From assembly GCA_965242495.1 (NCBI GenBank), contig OZ251446.1, forward strand, positions 1,860,001-1,924,000: a stretch of 64,000 nucleotides of DNA, given 5' to 3'. Under the pieces are notes generated by a model. The model did not search any database, was not told the DNA's origin, and saw nothing but the letters and a program-made list of their open reading frames with translations. Source of the DNA: CBDESN01 sp965242495. Lineage in GTDB: Bacteria > Pseudomonadota > Alphaproteobacteria > MPNO01. The position numbers and the translations under genes were made by a program. Shown one piece after another: positions 7,870 through 15,422 of this stretch. Position 1 is the first letter of the stretch, and every line of letters begins with the position of its first letter.

Positions 7870-9498
7870 ATGCCCTTGACGCCCGGTCTCCGCCGCGCCA
7901 TCGACCGCATCCGCGATTACCTTTTCGGCGGCGGCTATCCCGACCCGGCCCAGAACGCCGAGCAGTTGAGCTTCCTGTTCTACTTCTACATGTTCGAGGC
8001 CGCCGACGCCGCCCGCGTCCGCGCCGCGCGACGTCCGGGCGCGGCGCCTCGCGCGAGCGCCTTCGAGGGCGTGTGGCGCCTGCGCAATCCGCGCAACGCG
8101 CGCGAACCGGGCGCCGAAACGGTCCCGCGCGACATGCTGCGCTGGTCCGCCTGGGCCAACGCGCTGAACGGCGAGGCCCTGGTCTCCTGGGTCCGCGAGG
8201 AGGTCTTCCCCTTCCATGCCGAGGTCGCCGCCGGAGGCGTCACCGATTTCATGGCCGACGCCCGCCTCGTCATCGACGAACCGACGGTGCTCACGCAGGT
8301 CGTGAGCCAGGTGAACGACCTGCGGCTCGAACGGGTGGACGCCGACGCCAAAGGCGACCTGTTCGAGCACGTGTTGCGCCAGATCGGACAAGCGGGCGAG
8401 CTCGGCCAGTTCCGCACGCCGCGCCACGCCATCCGCGCCCTGACCCGACTCGTCGATCCGCGGCTGGGGGAGACGGTCTGCGACCCGGCCGCCGGCACGG
8501 CGGGCTTCCTGGTCGGCGCCTACGACCACATCCGGCTCGCCAATTCGTCGCCGGCGGGGATCGAGGAGGTCGAAGTGGACGGCAAGACGATCCGTCGCGG
8601 CCTCGGCGACCGGCTGGGCGCGCAAGCCGTCGCCCGACTGCACGAGGCGACGTTCTTCGGCATGGACGTGGACCGGCGGATGGTCCGCCTCGCTACCATG
8701 AACCTGACGCTGCGCGGCCTGGACAAGGTCCGCATCCTGCGTCGCGACGCGCTTACCCGCTCGCTCGACCGCGCCGCCAAGGCCGGGCTCGGCCTGCCGG
8801 CGGACGGCTTCGACGTGATCCTCGCCAACCCGCCCTTCTCCGGCCGGCTCGACAAGGATCGCATCGTCGAGGAGGTGAAGGTCGGCCGCACCGCACAGAC
8901 CGAGCTGCTGTTCCTGCAATTCATGCTGAACCACCTGAAGGAGGGCGGGCGCTGCGGCGTCGTGGCGCCCGAAGGCGTGCTGTTCGGCTCCACCGGCGCG
9001 CATCGCGAATTGCGCCGCCAACTGGTGGAGAACAACCGCGTCGAGGCGGTGCTGTCGCTGCCGGGCGGCGTGTTCAACCCCTATGCCGGCGTCAAGACCT
9101 CGCTGCTGGTGTTTCGCAAGGGCGGCGCCACCGAGCGCGTGATGTTCCTCCACGCCGACGACGACGGCTTCAAGCTCGACGCCAACCATGATCGGCCGAT
9201 CGAGGACGACGACCTTCCCGGCCTGATCGAGGCCTTCGAGGATCGCGCGGCGCGTTGGGAGGCTTGGAACGACAGCGACCCGGACGCCGACTGGATCGAA
9301 AAATGGTGGTTCGCGGAAGCGGACGAGATCCGTCGCGCCGACTTCAACCTGAGCGCGGGACGGTACCGGCCCGAGAACCGCGTGCGGAAGGAGCACCGCG
9401 ACCCGCTGGAGATTCTGGCGGAGCTGAAGGCCATCGAACGAAAGATCGCGGAGGAGATCGACGAACTCGCCGCCGCCGTGCGGGAGGCGGCGGGATGA
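7870..9498 (+). CDS. hsdM: Type I R-M methyltransferase subunit M
   Basis: Adenine-N6 methylase subunit of the type I complex, 542 residues. The N-terminal helical HsdM_N domain spans about residues 1-140, followed by the QFRTPRHAIRALTRL approach. SAM motif I is VCDPAAGTAGFL (about 203-214) and catalytic NPPF is at about 320-323. The C-terminus ends in a predicted coiled coil (LAELKAIERKIAEEIDELA) as expected for contact with HsdS. Instead of hsdS, the next genes are an HD-domain protein and a YwgA-like protein. A specificity gene of only half size appears about 2.2 kb downstream. Confidence 0.95.
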   Translation: MPLTPGLRRAIDRIRDYLFGGGYPDPAQNAEQLSFLFYFYMFEAADAARVRAARRPGAAPRASAFEGVWRLRNPRNAREPGAETVPRDMLRWSAWANALNGEALVSWVREEVFPFHAEVAAGGVTDFMADARLVIDEPTVLTQVVSQVNDLRLERVDADAKGDLFEHVLRQIGQAGELGQFRTPRHAIRALTRLVDPRLGETVCDPAAGTAGFLVGAYDHIRLANSSPAGIEEVEVDGKTIRRGLGDRLGAQAVARLHEATFFGMDVDRRMVRLATMNLTLRGLDKVRILRRDALTRSLDRAAKAGLGLPADGFDVILANPPFSGRLDKDRIVEEVKVGRTAQTELLFLQFMLNHLKEGGRCGVVAPEGVLFGSTGAHRELRRQLVENNRVEAVLSLPGGVFNPYAGVKTSLLVFRKGGATERVMFLHADDDGFKLDANHDRPIEDDDLPGLIEAFEDRAARWEAWNDSDPDADWIEKWWFAEADEIRRADFNLSAGRYRPENRVRKEHRDPLEILAELKAIERKIAEEIDELAAAVREAAG

Positions 9499-9548
9499 AC
9501 GTTCCTCACGCGCCTCGGTCGCATCGCCGCCTCTCTCCGATTCGGTGA
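9495..9548 (+). other. 17-codon frame overlapping the hsdM stop (possible hsdS scar)
   Basis: An ATG overlaps the hsdM stop codon (ATGA arrangement), the usual way hsdS starts in such operons. The frame ends after 17 codons (MNVPHAPRSHRRLSPIR) and shows no TRD similarity. It may be the scar of an original hsdS start or simple chance. Confidence 0.25.
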
Positions 9549-9582
9549 TCCTTATGGACGGCGCGAGAACAGACGGGATACA

Positions 9583-10950
9583 ATGCGTGGGATGACAGAG
9601 CGGATTCGTGATCCGGTCCATGGGCTGATCGTATTCGGCGGGAGCGGAGACCCCGACCGAGACGAGACGGACCGTATCGCATGGCGCCTGCTCGATGCGC
9701 GGGAGTTCCAGCGGCTGCGACGCATTCGCCAGCTGGGATTCTCCGATCTGGTCTTCCCGGGCGCGACGCATAGCCGTTTCGCCCACAGCGTCGGCGTTTA
9801 TCACACGGCCCGTCGGCTGGCCGATGTGATCGCGCGTAAACAGGGCGCACGGGATCGGGACCGGGATCGCGAACGCGTAGCGCTGCTTGCGGCTCTCCTG
9901 CACGACGTCGGGCACGGGCCGTTCAGCCATGCGTTCGAATCCGCCAGCACGGCGGCGGGACAGCACAAACGGCACGAAGACTGGAGCGCCGAGATCGTTC
10001 GGGGCGACACGGAGATCAATCGGGTATTGCAAGAGGCCGACGAGACGTTGCCCGAGCAGATCGGCGAGCTGCTGATGGAGGAAGAGCCCAAGGACATATA
10101 CGCCACCATCGTTTCCAGCCAGTTCGACGCCGACCGAATCGATTACATTCAGCGAGACCGGATGGCGACAGGGGTCGAGTTCGGTCATATCGATCGAGAT
10201 TGGCTTTTCGACTGCCTGGAAGTCGGCTTCGTCACCATCGGCGAAGAAACGCCGCACGAAGTGCCTTGTCTCTGTCTCGGTCCGAAAGGCTTGGCCGTAG
10301 CCGAGGAGTATCTCGAGGCTCGATTCCGGCTCTACCGAATGGTCTACATGCACAAGACCACCCGCGCTGCCGAGAAGATGCTCGAAGCCTTGCTGAAAAC
10401 TGCCGTGGACCGGATAAGAAAGGGAGAACTGGAGCGCCGGGGACCGATTCTGCACTATCTGTCTAATGAGGCTCCGTCTCTCGGTTCCTATCTCGATCTC
10501 GACGATACGACGATCTGGGCCGCGTTGACTGCGTTCTCGGAGGAGTCGAACCAACGCATATCGGAGCTCGCAACCGGCCTTCGAGACCGCAAACTCTACA
10601 AATGCGTGGATATCGGGATCCATGACAAACCGGGCGGAAACCTGCATCTACAATACAGAAGAAAGTTGAAAAATATCTCGCTTGAATGGTACGAAGATTT
10701 GCTCTTCGACACCCCGACGGTTACGCCATACAAATGGTATGATTTCGACGATTCATCGGCGCTCAATAAAGTTCTGGTGAAAACGAGAAATAGACTGGGT
10801 GAACCGAAGGAAATCGCCGAGATATCGCCTGTCGTCAAGACGCTTCATGATGAGGCGGAACGCTTCCAGCGCGTCTACGCGCGAGATCAGGATCAAGCGG
10901 AGGATCTTCGGAGAATTCTAAAGGACCTTCTAAAGGAGATGACACCATGA
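9583..10950 (+). CDS. HD-domain phosphohydrolase (YwfO/SAMHD1-like)
   Basis: A 455-residue HD-superfamily metal-dependent phosphohydrolase related to dNTP triphosphohydrolases. The N-terminus IRDPVHGLI and AREFQRLRRIRQLG, HSRFAHSVGVYHTARR (His63/His68), LLHDVGHGPFSHAFE (the HD pair at about 107-108) and SQFDADRIDYIQRD (Asp at about 182-188) are the signature blocks. All metal ligands of the H...HD...D set are present, so it should be active. Hydrolysis of dNTPs or another nucleotide is inferred. The gene overlaps the next one by four bases (ATGA). Its codons are clearly more A+T-rich than its neighbours (some lines near 42% G+C), pointing to transfer. ATG 9592 is an alternative start. Confidence 0.85.
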   Translation: MRGMTERIRDPVHGLIVFGGSGDPDRDETDRIAWRLLDAREFQRLRRIRQLGFSDLVFPGATHSRFAHSVGVYHTARRLADVIARKQGARDRDRDRERVALLAALLHDVGHGPFSHAFESASTAAGQHKRHEDWSAEIVRGDTEINRVLQEADETLPEQIGELLMEEEPKDIYATIVSSQFDADRIDYIQRDRMATGVEFGHIDRDWLFDCLEVGFVTIGEETPHEVPCLCLGPKGLAVAEEYLEARFRLYRMVYMHKTTRAAEKMLEALLKTAVDRIRKGELERRGPILHYLSNEAPSLGSYLDLDDTTIWAALTAFSEESNQRISELATGLRDRKLYKCVDIGIHDKPGGNLHLQYRRKLKNISLEWYEDLLFDTPTVTPYKWYDFDDSSALNKVLVKTRNRLGEPKEIAEISPVVKTLHDEAERFQRVYARDQDQAEDLRRILKDLLKEMTP

Positions 10951-11477
10951 AACCTGACGATATCGTTGTTAATCTGGTCGCACTGCACGGTGGTGAACTG
11001 GTTGGACGAACGCGGTTGCAGAAGGGGGCCTATCTTCTGCATCGTTGCGGAGCGAATTTCGATCTGTCGTTCGTCTATCACCACTACGGGCCATACTCGT
11101 TCGATCTTGCCGATGGTTGCGTCGACGCGCGAGCGGAGAAACGGATCAAGATCGAGGAACGCACCGGTCGCTACGGTATCAAGTATGCGATTTTCAAGAA
11201 CGACAGAAACATCGAGTCACCGGTTCTTCTTGGCGCGCTGCCTGCTGTCAAAGCCCGCCACCTCTTGAATAAGATGAAGAAGGTTTCGGATATCGTCCTG
11301 GAGCTTGCCGCAACCATTGTCTTCTTGCGCGGAAACGATGACGACATAGACCAAGCGATTGCCAAAACGAAGGCGCGCAAGCCGCTTAAGGCAACGGACG
11401 ATCGGCTTAAGAAGGCGCTTGCCCTGATCCGAGACCTGGGTCTGTATGAAGAGGCCGTATCCATGCGCCCAAGTTGA
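10947..11477 (+). CDS. YwgA-like protein, partner of the HD hydrolase
   Basis: A 176-residue protein. The N-terminal block VNLVALHGGELVGRTRLQKG and YLLHRCG, followed by YHHYGPYSFDLADG, resembles YwgA and the wider Panacea/SocA-like fold, where GRTRLQK-type motifs are typical. From memory, Bacillus ywgA lies next to ywfO, an HD-domain gene, so this coupled pair seems conserved across phyla. The four-base ATGA overlap implies coupled translation. A role in restraining or sensing for the HD enzyme (antitoxin-like or regulatory) is inferred, not shown. The gene is A+T-rich like its partner. Confidence 0.6.
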   Translation: MKPDDIVVNLVALHGGELVGRTRLQKGAYLLHRCGANFDLSFVYHHYGPYSFDLADGCVDARAEKRIKIEERTGRYGIKYAIFKNDRNIESPVLLGALPAVKARHLLNKMKKVSDIVLELAATIVFLRGNDDDIDQAIAKTKARKPLKATDDRLKKALALIRDLGLYEEAVSMRPS

Positions 11478-11692
11478 TGATGCGTTCCGCATGGAGGCCG
11501 GCGAGTCCGTGGCCTGGATACTCGAAACCGCGAATCCGGACAGAACCTCTTGGGCTATCGGCGAGCGGGCAGGACCTGCACCAGGTATTCGCGATCCGTT
11601 GGAGGATTCTGCGCGAGCGCGGTACCTTCGGTGCGAGGATACCGGAAGAGGTTGATGAACTTGTGAGATGGGTACGGAAGGCGGCCGGATGA
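11446..11692 (+). pseudogene. Probable frameshifted small gene coupled to hsdS
   Basis: Two overlapping frames share one short stretch. The first gives AFRMEAGESVAWILETANPD. The second gives DLHQVFAIRWRILRERG and IPEEVDELVRWVRKAAG, ending in a TGA that overlaps the ATG of hsdS (ATGA). Both halves look protein-like, and the 3' coupling to hsdS suggests a genuine gene whose frame changes near 11570. Alternatively the second frame alone, from ATG 11474 (72 residues), is an intact small protein. I do not recognise the family. Confidence 0.35.
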
Positions 11693-12285
11693 GCGCGTAT
11701 GTTCGAGTTCCGCTCGGGGAAGTATGCGACGTCAACCCGCGCGCCAAGAGAACAGGTCGCATGGCCGAAGATATGGCCGTGAGTTTTGTCCCGATGGCCG
11801 CAGTGGATGAGCGGTTGGGGGCGATCGCAGTTCATGAAGAACGGCCCCTGGCGGAGGTTTCAAAAGGCTTCACGGCATTCGAGGACGGGGACGTTCTTTT
11901 TGCGAAAATCACGCCGTGCATGGAAAACGGCAAGGCGGCCCTGGCGCGGAATTTGACCAATGGTATCGGTCGAGGATCAACGGAGTTTTACGTTCTTCGG
12001 CCCAGGGAGAAAATTCTTGCAGAATACATCTACTACTTTATCCGCCACCCTTCATTCAGAGCGGCGGCGAAAAGAAATTTCACGGGAACGGCTGGCCAAC
12101 AACGTGTTCCAAAATCGTTTATTGAAAACGTACCTATCCCCCTTCCAACGCTCCAGGAGCAGCGGAAGATCGCCAACTTGCTGAACCGGGCGACATATGT
12201 CGAACGCCTGCACCTTTATGCAGCTGAGACTGCTTCGGCCCTTACCACTTCTCTTATGGATCATCTGTTAGGGGACAGGATGTGA
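11689..12285 (+). CDS. hsdS: Type I R-M specificity subunit, half-size (single TRD)
   Basis: Specificity subunit that guides the HsdRM complex to its DNA target, but only 198 residues long instead of about 400. One target-recognition domain is present: start VPLGEVCDVNPRAKR, core FEDGDVLFAKITPCMENGK, GSTEFYVLRP, and the distal IPLPTLQEQRKIANLLNRA, where the conserved spacer helix begins. There is no second TRD. Half-subunits like this can pair as homodimers and read a symmetrical bipartite site; that is known for truncated HsdS proteins and inferred here. An alternative is decay of a full-length gene. It is separated from hsdRM by the HD/YwgA-like pair. Confidence 0.85.
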   Translation: MSAYVRVPLGEVCDVNPRAKRTGRMAEDMAVSFVPMAAVDERLGAIAVHEERPLAEVSKGFTAFEDGDVLFAKITPCMENGKAALARNLTNGIGRGSTEFYVLRPREKILAEYIYYFIRHPSFRAAAKRNFTGTAGQQRVPKSFIENVPIPLPTLQEQRKIANLLNRATYVERLHLYAAETASALTTSLMDHLLGDRM

Positions 12286-12295
12286 ACTGCATCTC

Positions 12296-12559
12296 ATGAC
12301 AGACATCGTCGACAGCCAGAAACGAAGCAAGATGATGTCGAGCATCAAAGGACCCGACACGGCACCCGAGCATGCGGTCCGCCGTGTTGCGCACGCGATG
12401 GGTATGCGCTTTCGTCTGCATCGAAAGGATCTTCCCGGTCGTCCCGATCTGGTCTTCCCGCGTCATCGGCTGTCGGTCTTCGTACATGGCTGCTTCTGGC
12501 ACCGCCACGAAATACGACCGATGCGCTCACACCTTCTGTCCTGGTCCAGACACATGTGA
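12296..12559 (+). pseudogene. vsr: Truncated very-short-patch repair endonuclease (Vsr)
   Basis: The N-terminal two thirds of a Vsr T:G mismatch endonuclease: MTDIVDSQKRSKMMSSIKG, then LPGRPDLVFPRHR with the catalytic Asp, and FVHGCFWHRH with the active-site/zinc histidines. Intact Vsr proteins are about 135-155 residues; this one stops at 87. Its last residues (SWSRHM) are encoded by the right copy of the flanking repeat, which begins near 12537. The C-terminal region with the remaining zinc ligands is missing, so activity is unlikely. No cytosine-C5 methylase, the usual partner, is present nearby. Confidence 0.8.
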
Positions 12560-12661
12560 GACACGGCCCATCGCGCCAGTCGATATCCGGTCTTTCCATG
12601 GCCGGAAGCCTGCTTACGGCCATGGATGCCTTCGGAGCCTCTGGGAGCGGCGGGTCACCCG
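12537..12661 (+). repeat. ~125-bp island-flanking repeat, right copy
   Basis: Matches the reverse complement of 3443-3567 (inverted orientation). It contains the same hairpin with arms CCATGGCCG and CGGCCATGG, at 12597-12626. Its left edge lies within the end of vsr and supplies that gene's stop codon. The matching part ends near TCACCC; the bases beyond differ between copies. Confidence 0.85.
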
Positions 12662-12720
12662 AAGGGCCGGAGCGTAGCGAAGGAGCCGCGAAGCGGCTTG
12701 ACGCGCCGCTCCCAGAGGCC
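12637..12720. repeat. Long imperfect inverted repeat (hairpin)
   Basis: Arms at about 12637-12657 and 12700-12720 (GCCTCTGGGAGCGGCGGGTCA-type sequence, 20 of 21 pairing) enclose a loop that itself contains AGCCGCGAAGCGGCT, a smaller palindrome. Only the left arm is present in the copy near 3443. The left arm overlaps the flanking repeat, so the right-hand side of the island carries an extended structure. From 12721 to 12974 I see no gene. Confidence 0.7.
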
Positions 12721-12974
12721 CACCCGGTGTCTCATATGTATTGAACCCGGACACCTTCTTGAGCGCCATCCAAATCGCCGCTATCCTCATCTTCTGGATA
12801 TGAGTCCTGAGCCTAATTGAGCCATGAGAAATGCGGGTCAAGTCACCTGTCAATGGCGCGCGGTTGCTCCCGACGTTGACTTGGCCGCATAATCGGGCGC
12901 CGTCGCCGCCGACGGGCCGGCCCGCAAAGGAATGGTCCGCGCCGGGGCTCGAAGGATTGCGCAAGGACGACGCC

Positions 12975-13376
12975 ATGGGCGCCACGCACGTTACCGTCAC
13001 CATCCGCAACCCGGCCGAACCGTCGAGAAGCTGGGACGGCCTGTTCCTCGTGGACACCGGCGCAACGGACTCGCTGGTGCCGCGGTCCTGTATCGAGGCG
13101 ATCGGGGTCGAGCCGGAAGGCCAGCGCGTATACGAGACGGCGGACGGCCGCGAGGTCAAGATGGACTTCGCCCGCGCGTACATCGAGTTCATGGGCGATT
13201 TGACCGCGGGCCGTATCGTTATCGGCGATGACGGCGTCGAGCCCCTGCTCGGGGTCACGGCCCTGGAATCGGCCGGCATCGAGGTGGACCCCGTGAACCA
13301 GCGCCTGAAACGCTTGCCGACGTTGCGGCTGAAGCGTCTGGACAGCCGCCCCGAGCCCGCCCGCGTGACCCGATAG
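12975..13376 (+). CDS. Retropepsin-like aspartic protease (clan AA)
   Basis: A 133-residue protein with the single catalytic motif LVDTGATDSLVP (DTGA with hydrophobic flanks) and a downstream flap-like region, LESAGIEVDPVNQRLKRLP. One DTG per chain implies a homodimeric aspartyl protease like retropepsins. These small bacterial proteins are frequently found in accessory regions and toxin-antitoxin neighbourhoods. ATG 12975 is chosen because the frame upstream is low complexity and the known fold starts just before the motif. Target protein unknown. No signal peptide or membrane segment is visible. Confidence 0.75.
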   Translation: MGATHVTVTIRNPAEPSRSWDGLFLVDTGATDSLVPRSCIEAIGVEPEGQRVYETADGREVKMDFARAYIEFMGDLTAGRIVIGDDGVEPLLGVTALESAGIEVDPVNQRLKRLPTLRLKRLDSRPEPARVTR

Positions 13377-13466
13377 AGACCGCCATCCGGCGCGAGCGGC
13401 GATGGGCTTCGGCTCTCAAACGCGCGACGCTCTATGCCATGAACAGTTCGTGAGCGGAGGAGCCAG

Positions 13467-15422
13467 ATGAGAATCTCCACGATACTGAACCATATCGACA
13501 GTGGGCATGTCGCCCTGCCCGAATTTCAGCGAGGTTATGTCTGGAACCGCGATCAGGTGCGGAGCCTGTTCGACTCTCTGTATCGCCGCCATCCCGTAGG
13601 CGGTCTCCTGATGTGGGTGACAGAAGCCGAGACCGCGACCCATCGCGGAGATGGGCCGGTCGCCGCCGGCACCGTCCAGCTGTTGTTGGACGGACAGCAA
13701 CGCATGACGTCCCTCTACGGCGTCGTGCGGGGAGAGTCGCCACAATTCTTCGACGGCAACGCGCAAGCGTTTACCGGATTGCGCTTCCACCTCGGCACAG
13801 AGACTTTCGCCTTCCATCAACCGATCAAGATGCGAGACGATCCTCTGTGGATCGACGTAACCGAGTTGATGCGGGCGGGAATTGTTGGATTGGGTAATTT
13901 CATTGCCCAACTGTCCGCAAGTCCGGAGCATGTGGCCCAAGTGGGTGACTTCGCCGGTCGCCTGAGCAGACTTCTTGGCATCAATGATATCGAACTTCCC
14001 ATCGAGGAAGTAACCGGGCCGGACAAGACTCTTGACGTTGTGGTCAACATTTTCAACCAAGTCAACAGTGGTGGAACCAAGCTGTCCAAGGGTGATCTGG
14101 CTTTGGCCAAAATCTGCGTGGATTGGCCGGATGCTCGAGATTCCATGAAGGCCAAGCTGAGGGAATGGGCCAATGCGGGATATGACTTCACCCTCGACTG
14201 GCTGTTGCGGTCGGTCAACACGATCCTCACCGGCGAAGCGAATTTCAGTCACCTGCATAACAGGGACGGTAGGGACGCGCTCGATATTCAAGACGGTCTG
14301 GAGCGTGCATCGAGATGCATCGATGACGCTCTGAACCTGATTTCCGGACGTCTCGGCCTCGATCATGACCGGGTATTCTTTGGCCGATTCGGGGTGCCGG
14401 TAATGGTCCGTTATCTGGACCGCAAGAACGGCGCACCGGATGGCAGGGAGCGCGACAAGCTTTTGTTCTGGTTCGCGCAGGCCGGCATGTGGGGACGCTT
14501 TTCCAGCTCGACCGAAACCGCCATTGATCAAGACTTGGCGGCACTCGAGAAAGGGGGGCTTGATGCCCTGATCGAGCAGCTTCGCAGCTGGCGGGGTCGC
14601 TTGCATGTTGAATCCGACCACTTCGAGAACTGGAGCACCGGGGCGCGATTCTATCCCGTTCTCTACATGCTGACCCGAATGGGTGAAGCCCGCGACTGGG
14701 GCACCGGTTTGCCCCTCGACGCAAGTATGCTTGGAAAAATGAATCGTCTGGAGATGCATCATATCTTCCCGAAAGCGAAGCTGTACGACCGTGGGTGTCA
14801 GAAGGCAGAGGTAAATGCGTTGGCGAATTTCTGTTTTCTGACCAAGGGAACCAACTTGAACATAAGTGATCGCCTTCCCGAAGACTATTTTTCAGAAGTT
14901 GAGGAGAAGAATCCCGGCGTACTGGCCTCCCAATGGGTTCCGATAGACCCTGAACTGTGGAAAGTCGAACGCTATTTGGATTTCCTCAAGGCACGCAGAG
15001 ATCTGTTGGCCGCCGAGGCCAACAAGCGCTTCGAAGAGCTCCTCCACGGTGATACGCAATGGTTTGTCGACGAAGCGGTCATTCCAACCGCTCAGGCGTC
15101 CGCGCGTGTGGGTGGTATCACCAGCGAAGCGGAGGAGCTTGAACTGGAAGGTTTGAACGACTGGGTGATGGAGCATGACCTCCCATGCGGACAGATGGCG
15201 TTCGACTATGCCAATCCCGACACCGGCGCGCAGATGGCCGTGTTCGACTTGGTATGGGAGAACGGCCTTCAGCCTGGCTTGACGGAACCTGTCGCGATCC
15301 TGTTGGACGAGTCGGCGGAGGTGTTGTCGCTCGCAAGCAAGGCGGGCTTCCGATGTTTCACCGCGACGGCAGACTTCCGCGCCTACGTCGAAACCGAAGT
15401 CCTGAAGCTCGAGGCCGCCTGA
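13467..15422 (+). CDS. DUF262/HNH (GmrSD-like) nuclease with extra C-terminal domain
   Basis: A 651-residue protein. The N-terminal DUF262 (GmrS/ParB-like NTPase) domain has LPEFQRGYVW, HPVGGLLMW and LLDGQQRMTSLYG, the NTP-binding phrase. The middle region is helical. An HNH-type (DUF1524/GmrD-like) nuclease core follows at about residues 425-470: LEMHHIFPKAKLYDRG and NALANFCFLTKGTNLNISDR. The last 90 residues (YANPDTGAQMAVFDLVWENG onward) form an additional domain also seen fused to other restriction proteins. Relatives cleave modified phage DNA (GmrSD, type IV) or act with DNA phosphorothioation (SspE). A defensive role is inferred. A GGAGGAG ribosome site precedes the ATG. Confidence 0.85.
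   Translation: MRISTILNHIDSGHVALPEFQRGYVWNRDQVRSLFDSLYRRHPVGGLLMWVTEAETATHRGDGPVAAGTVQLLLDGQQRMTSLYGVVRGESPQFFDGNAQAFTGLRFHLGTETFAFHQPIKMRDDPLWIDVTELMRAGIVGLGNFIAQLSASPEHVAQVGDFAGRLSRLLGINDIELPIEEVTGPDKTLDVVVNIFNQVNSGGTKLSKGDLALAKICVDWPDARDSMKAKLREWANAGYDFTLDWLLRSVNTILTGEANFSHLHNRDGRDALDIQDGLERASRCIDDALNLISGRLGLDHDRVFFGRFGVPVMVRYLDRKNGAPDGRERDKLLFWFAQAGMWGRFSSSTETAIDQDLAALEKGGLDALIEQLRSWRGRLHVESDHFENWSTGARFYPVLYMLTRMGEARDWGTGLPLDASMLGKMNRLEMHHIFPKAKLYDRGCQKAEVNALANFCFLTKGTNLNISDRLPEDYFSEVEEKNPGVLASQWVPIDPELWKVERYLDFLKARRDLLAAEANKRFEELLHGDTQWFVDEAVIPTAQASARVGGITSEAEELELEGLNDWVMEHDLPCGQMAFDYANPDTGAQMAVFDLVWENGLQPGLTEPVAILLDESAEVLSLASKAGFRCFTATADFRAYVETEVLKLEAA

Noticed and set aside
12372..12677. 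Frame giving YDRCAHTFCPGPDT as a possible continuation of Vsr after a frameshift
   Set aside because: The sequence from 12537 onward is the repeat, so truncation by insertion explains it better than a frameshift.
13467..14762. Long minus-strand open frame opposite the DUF262 gene
   Set aside because: The plus strand has clear DUF262 and HNH motifs, and the opposite frame has none.
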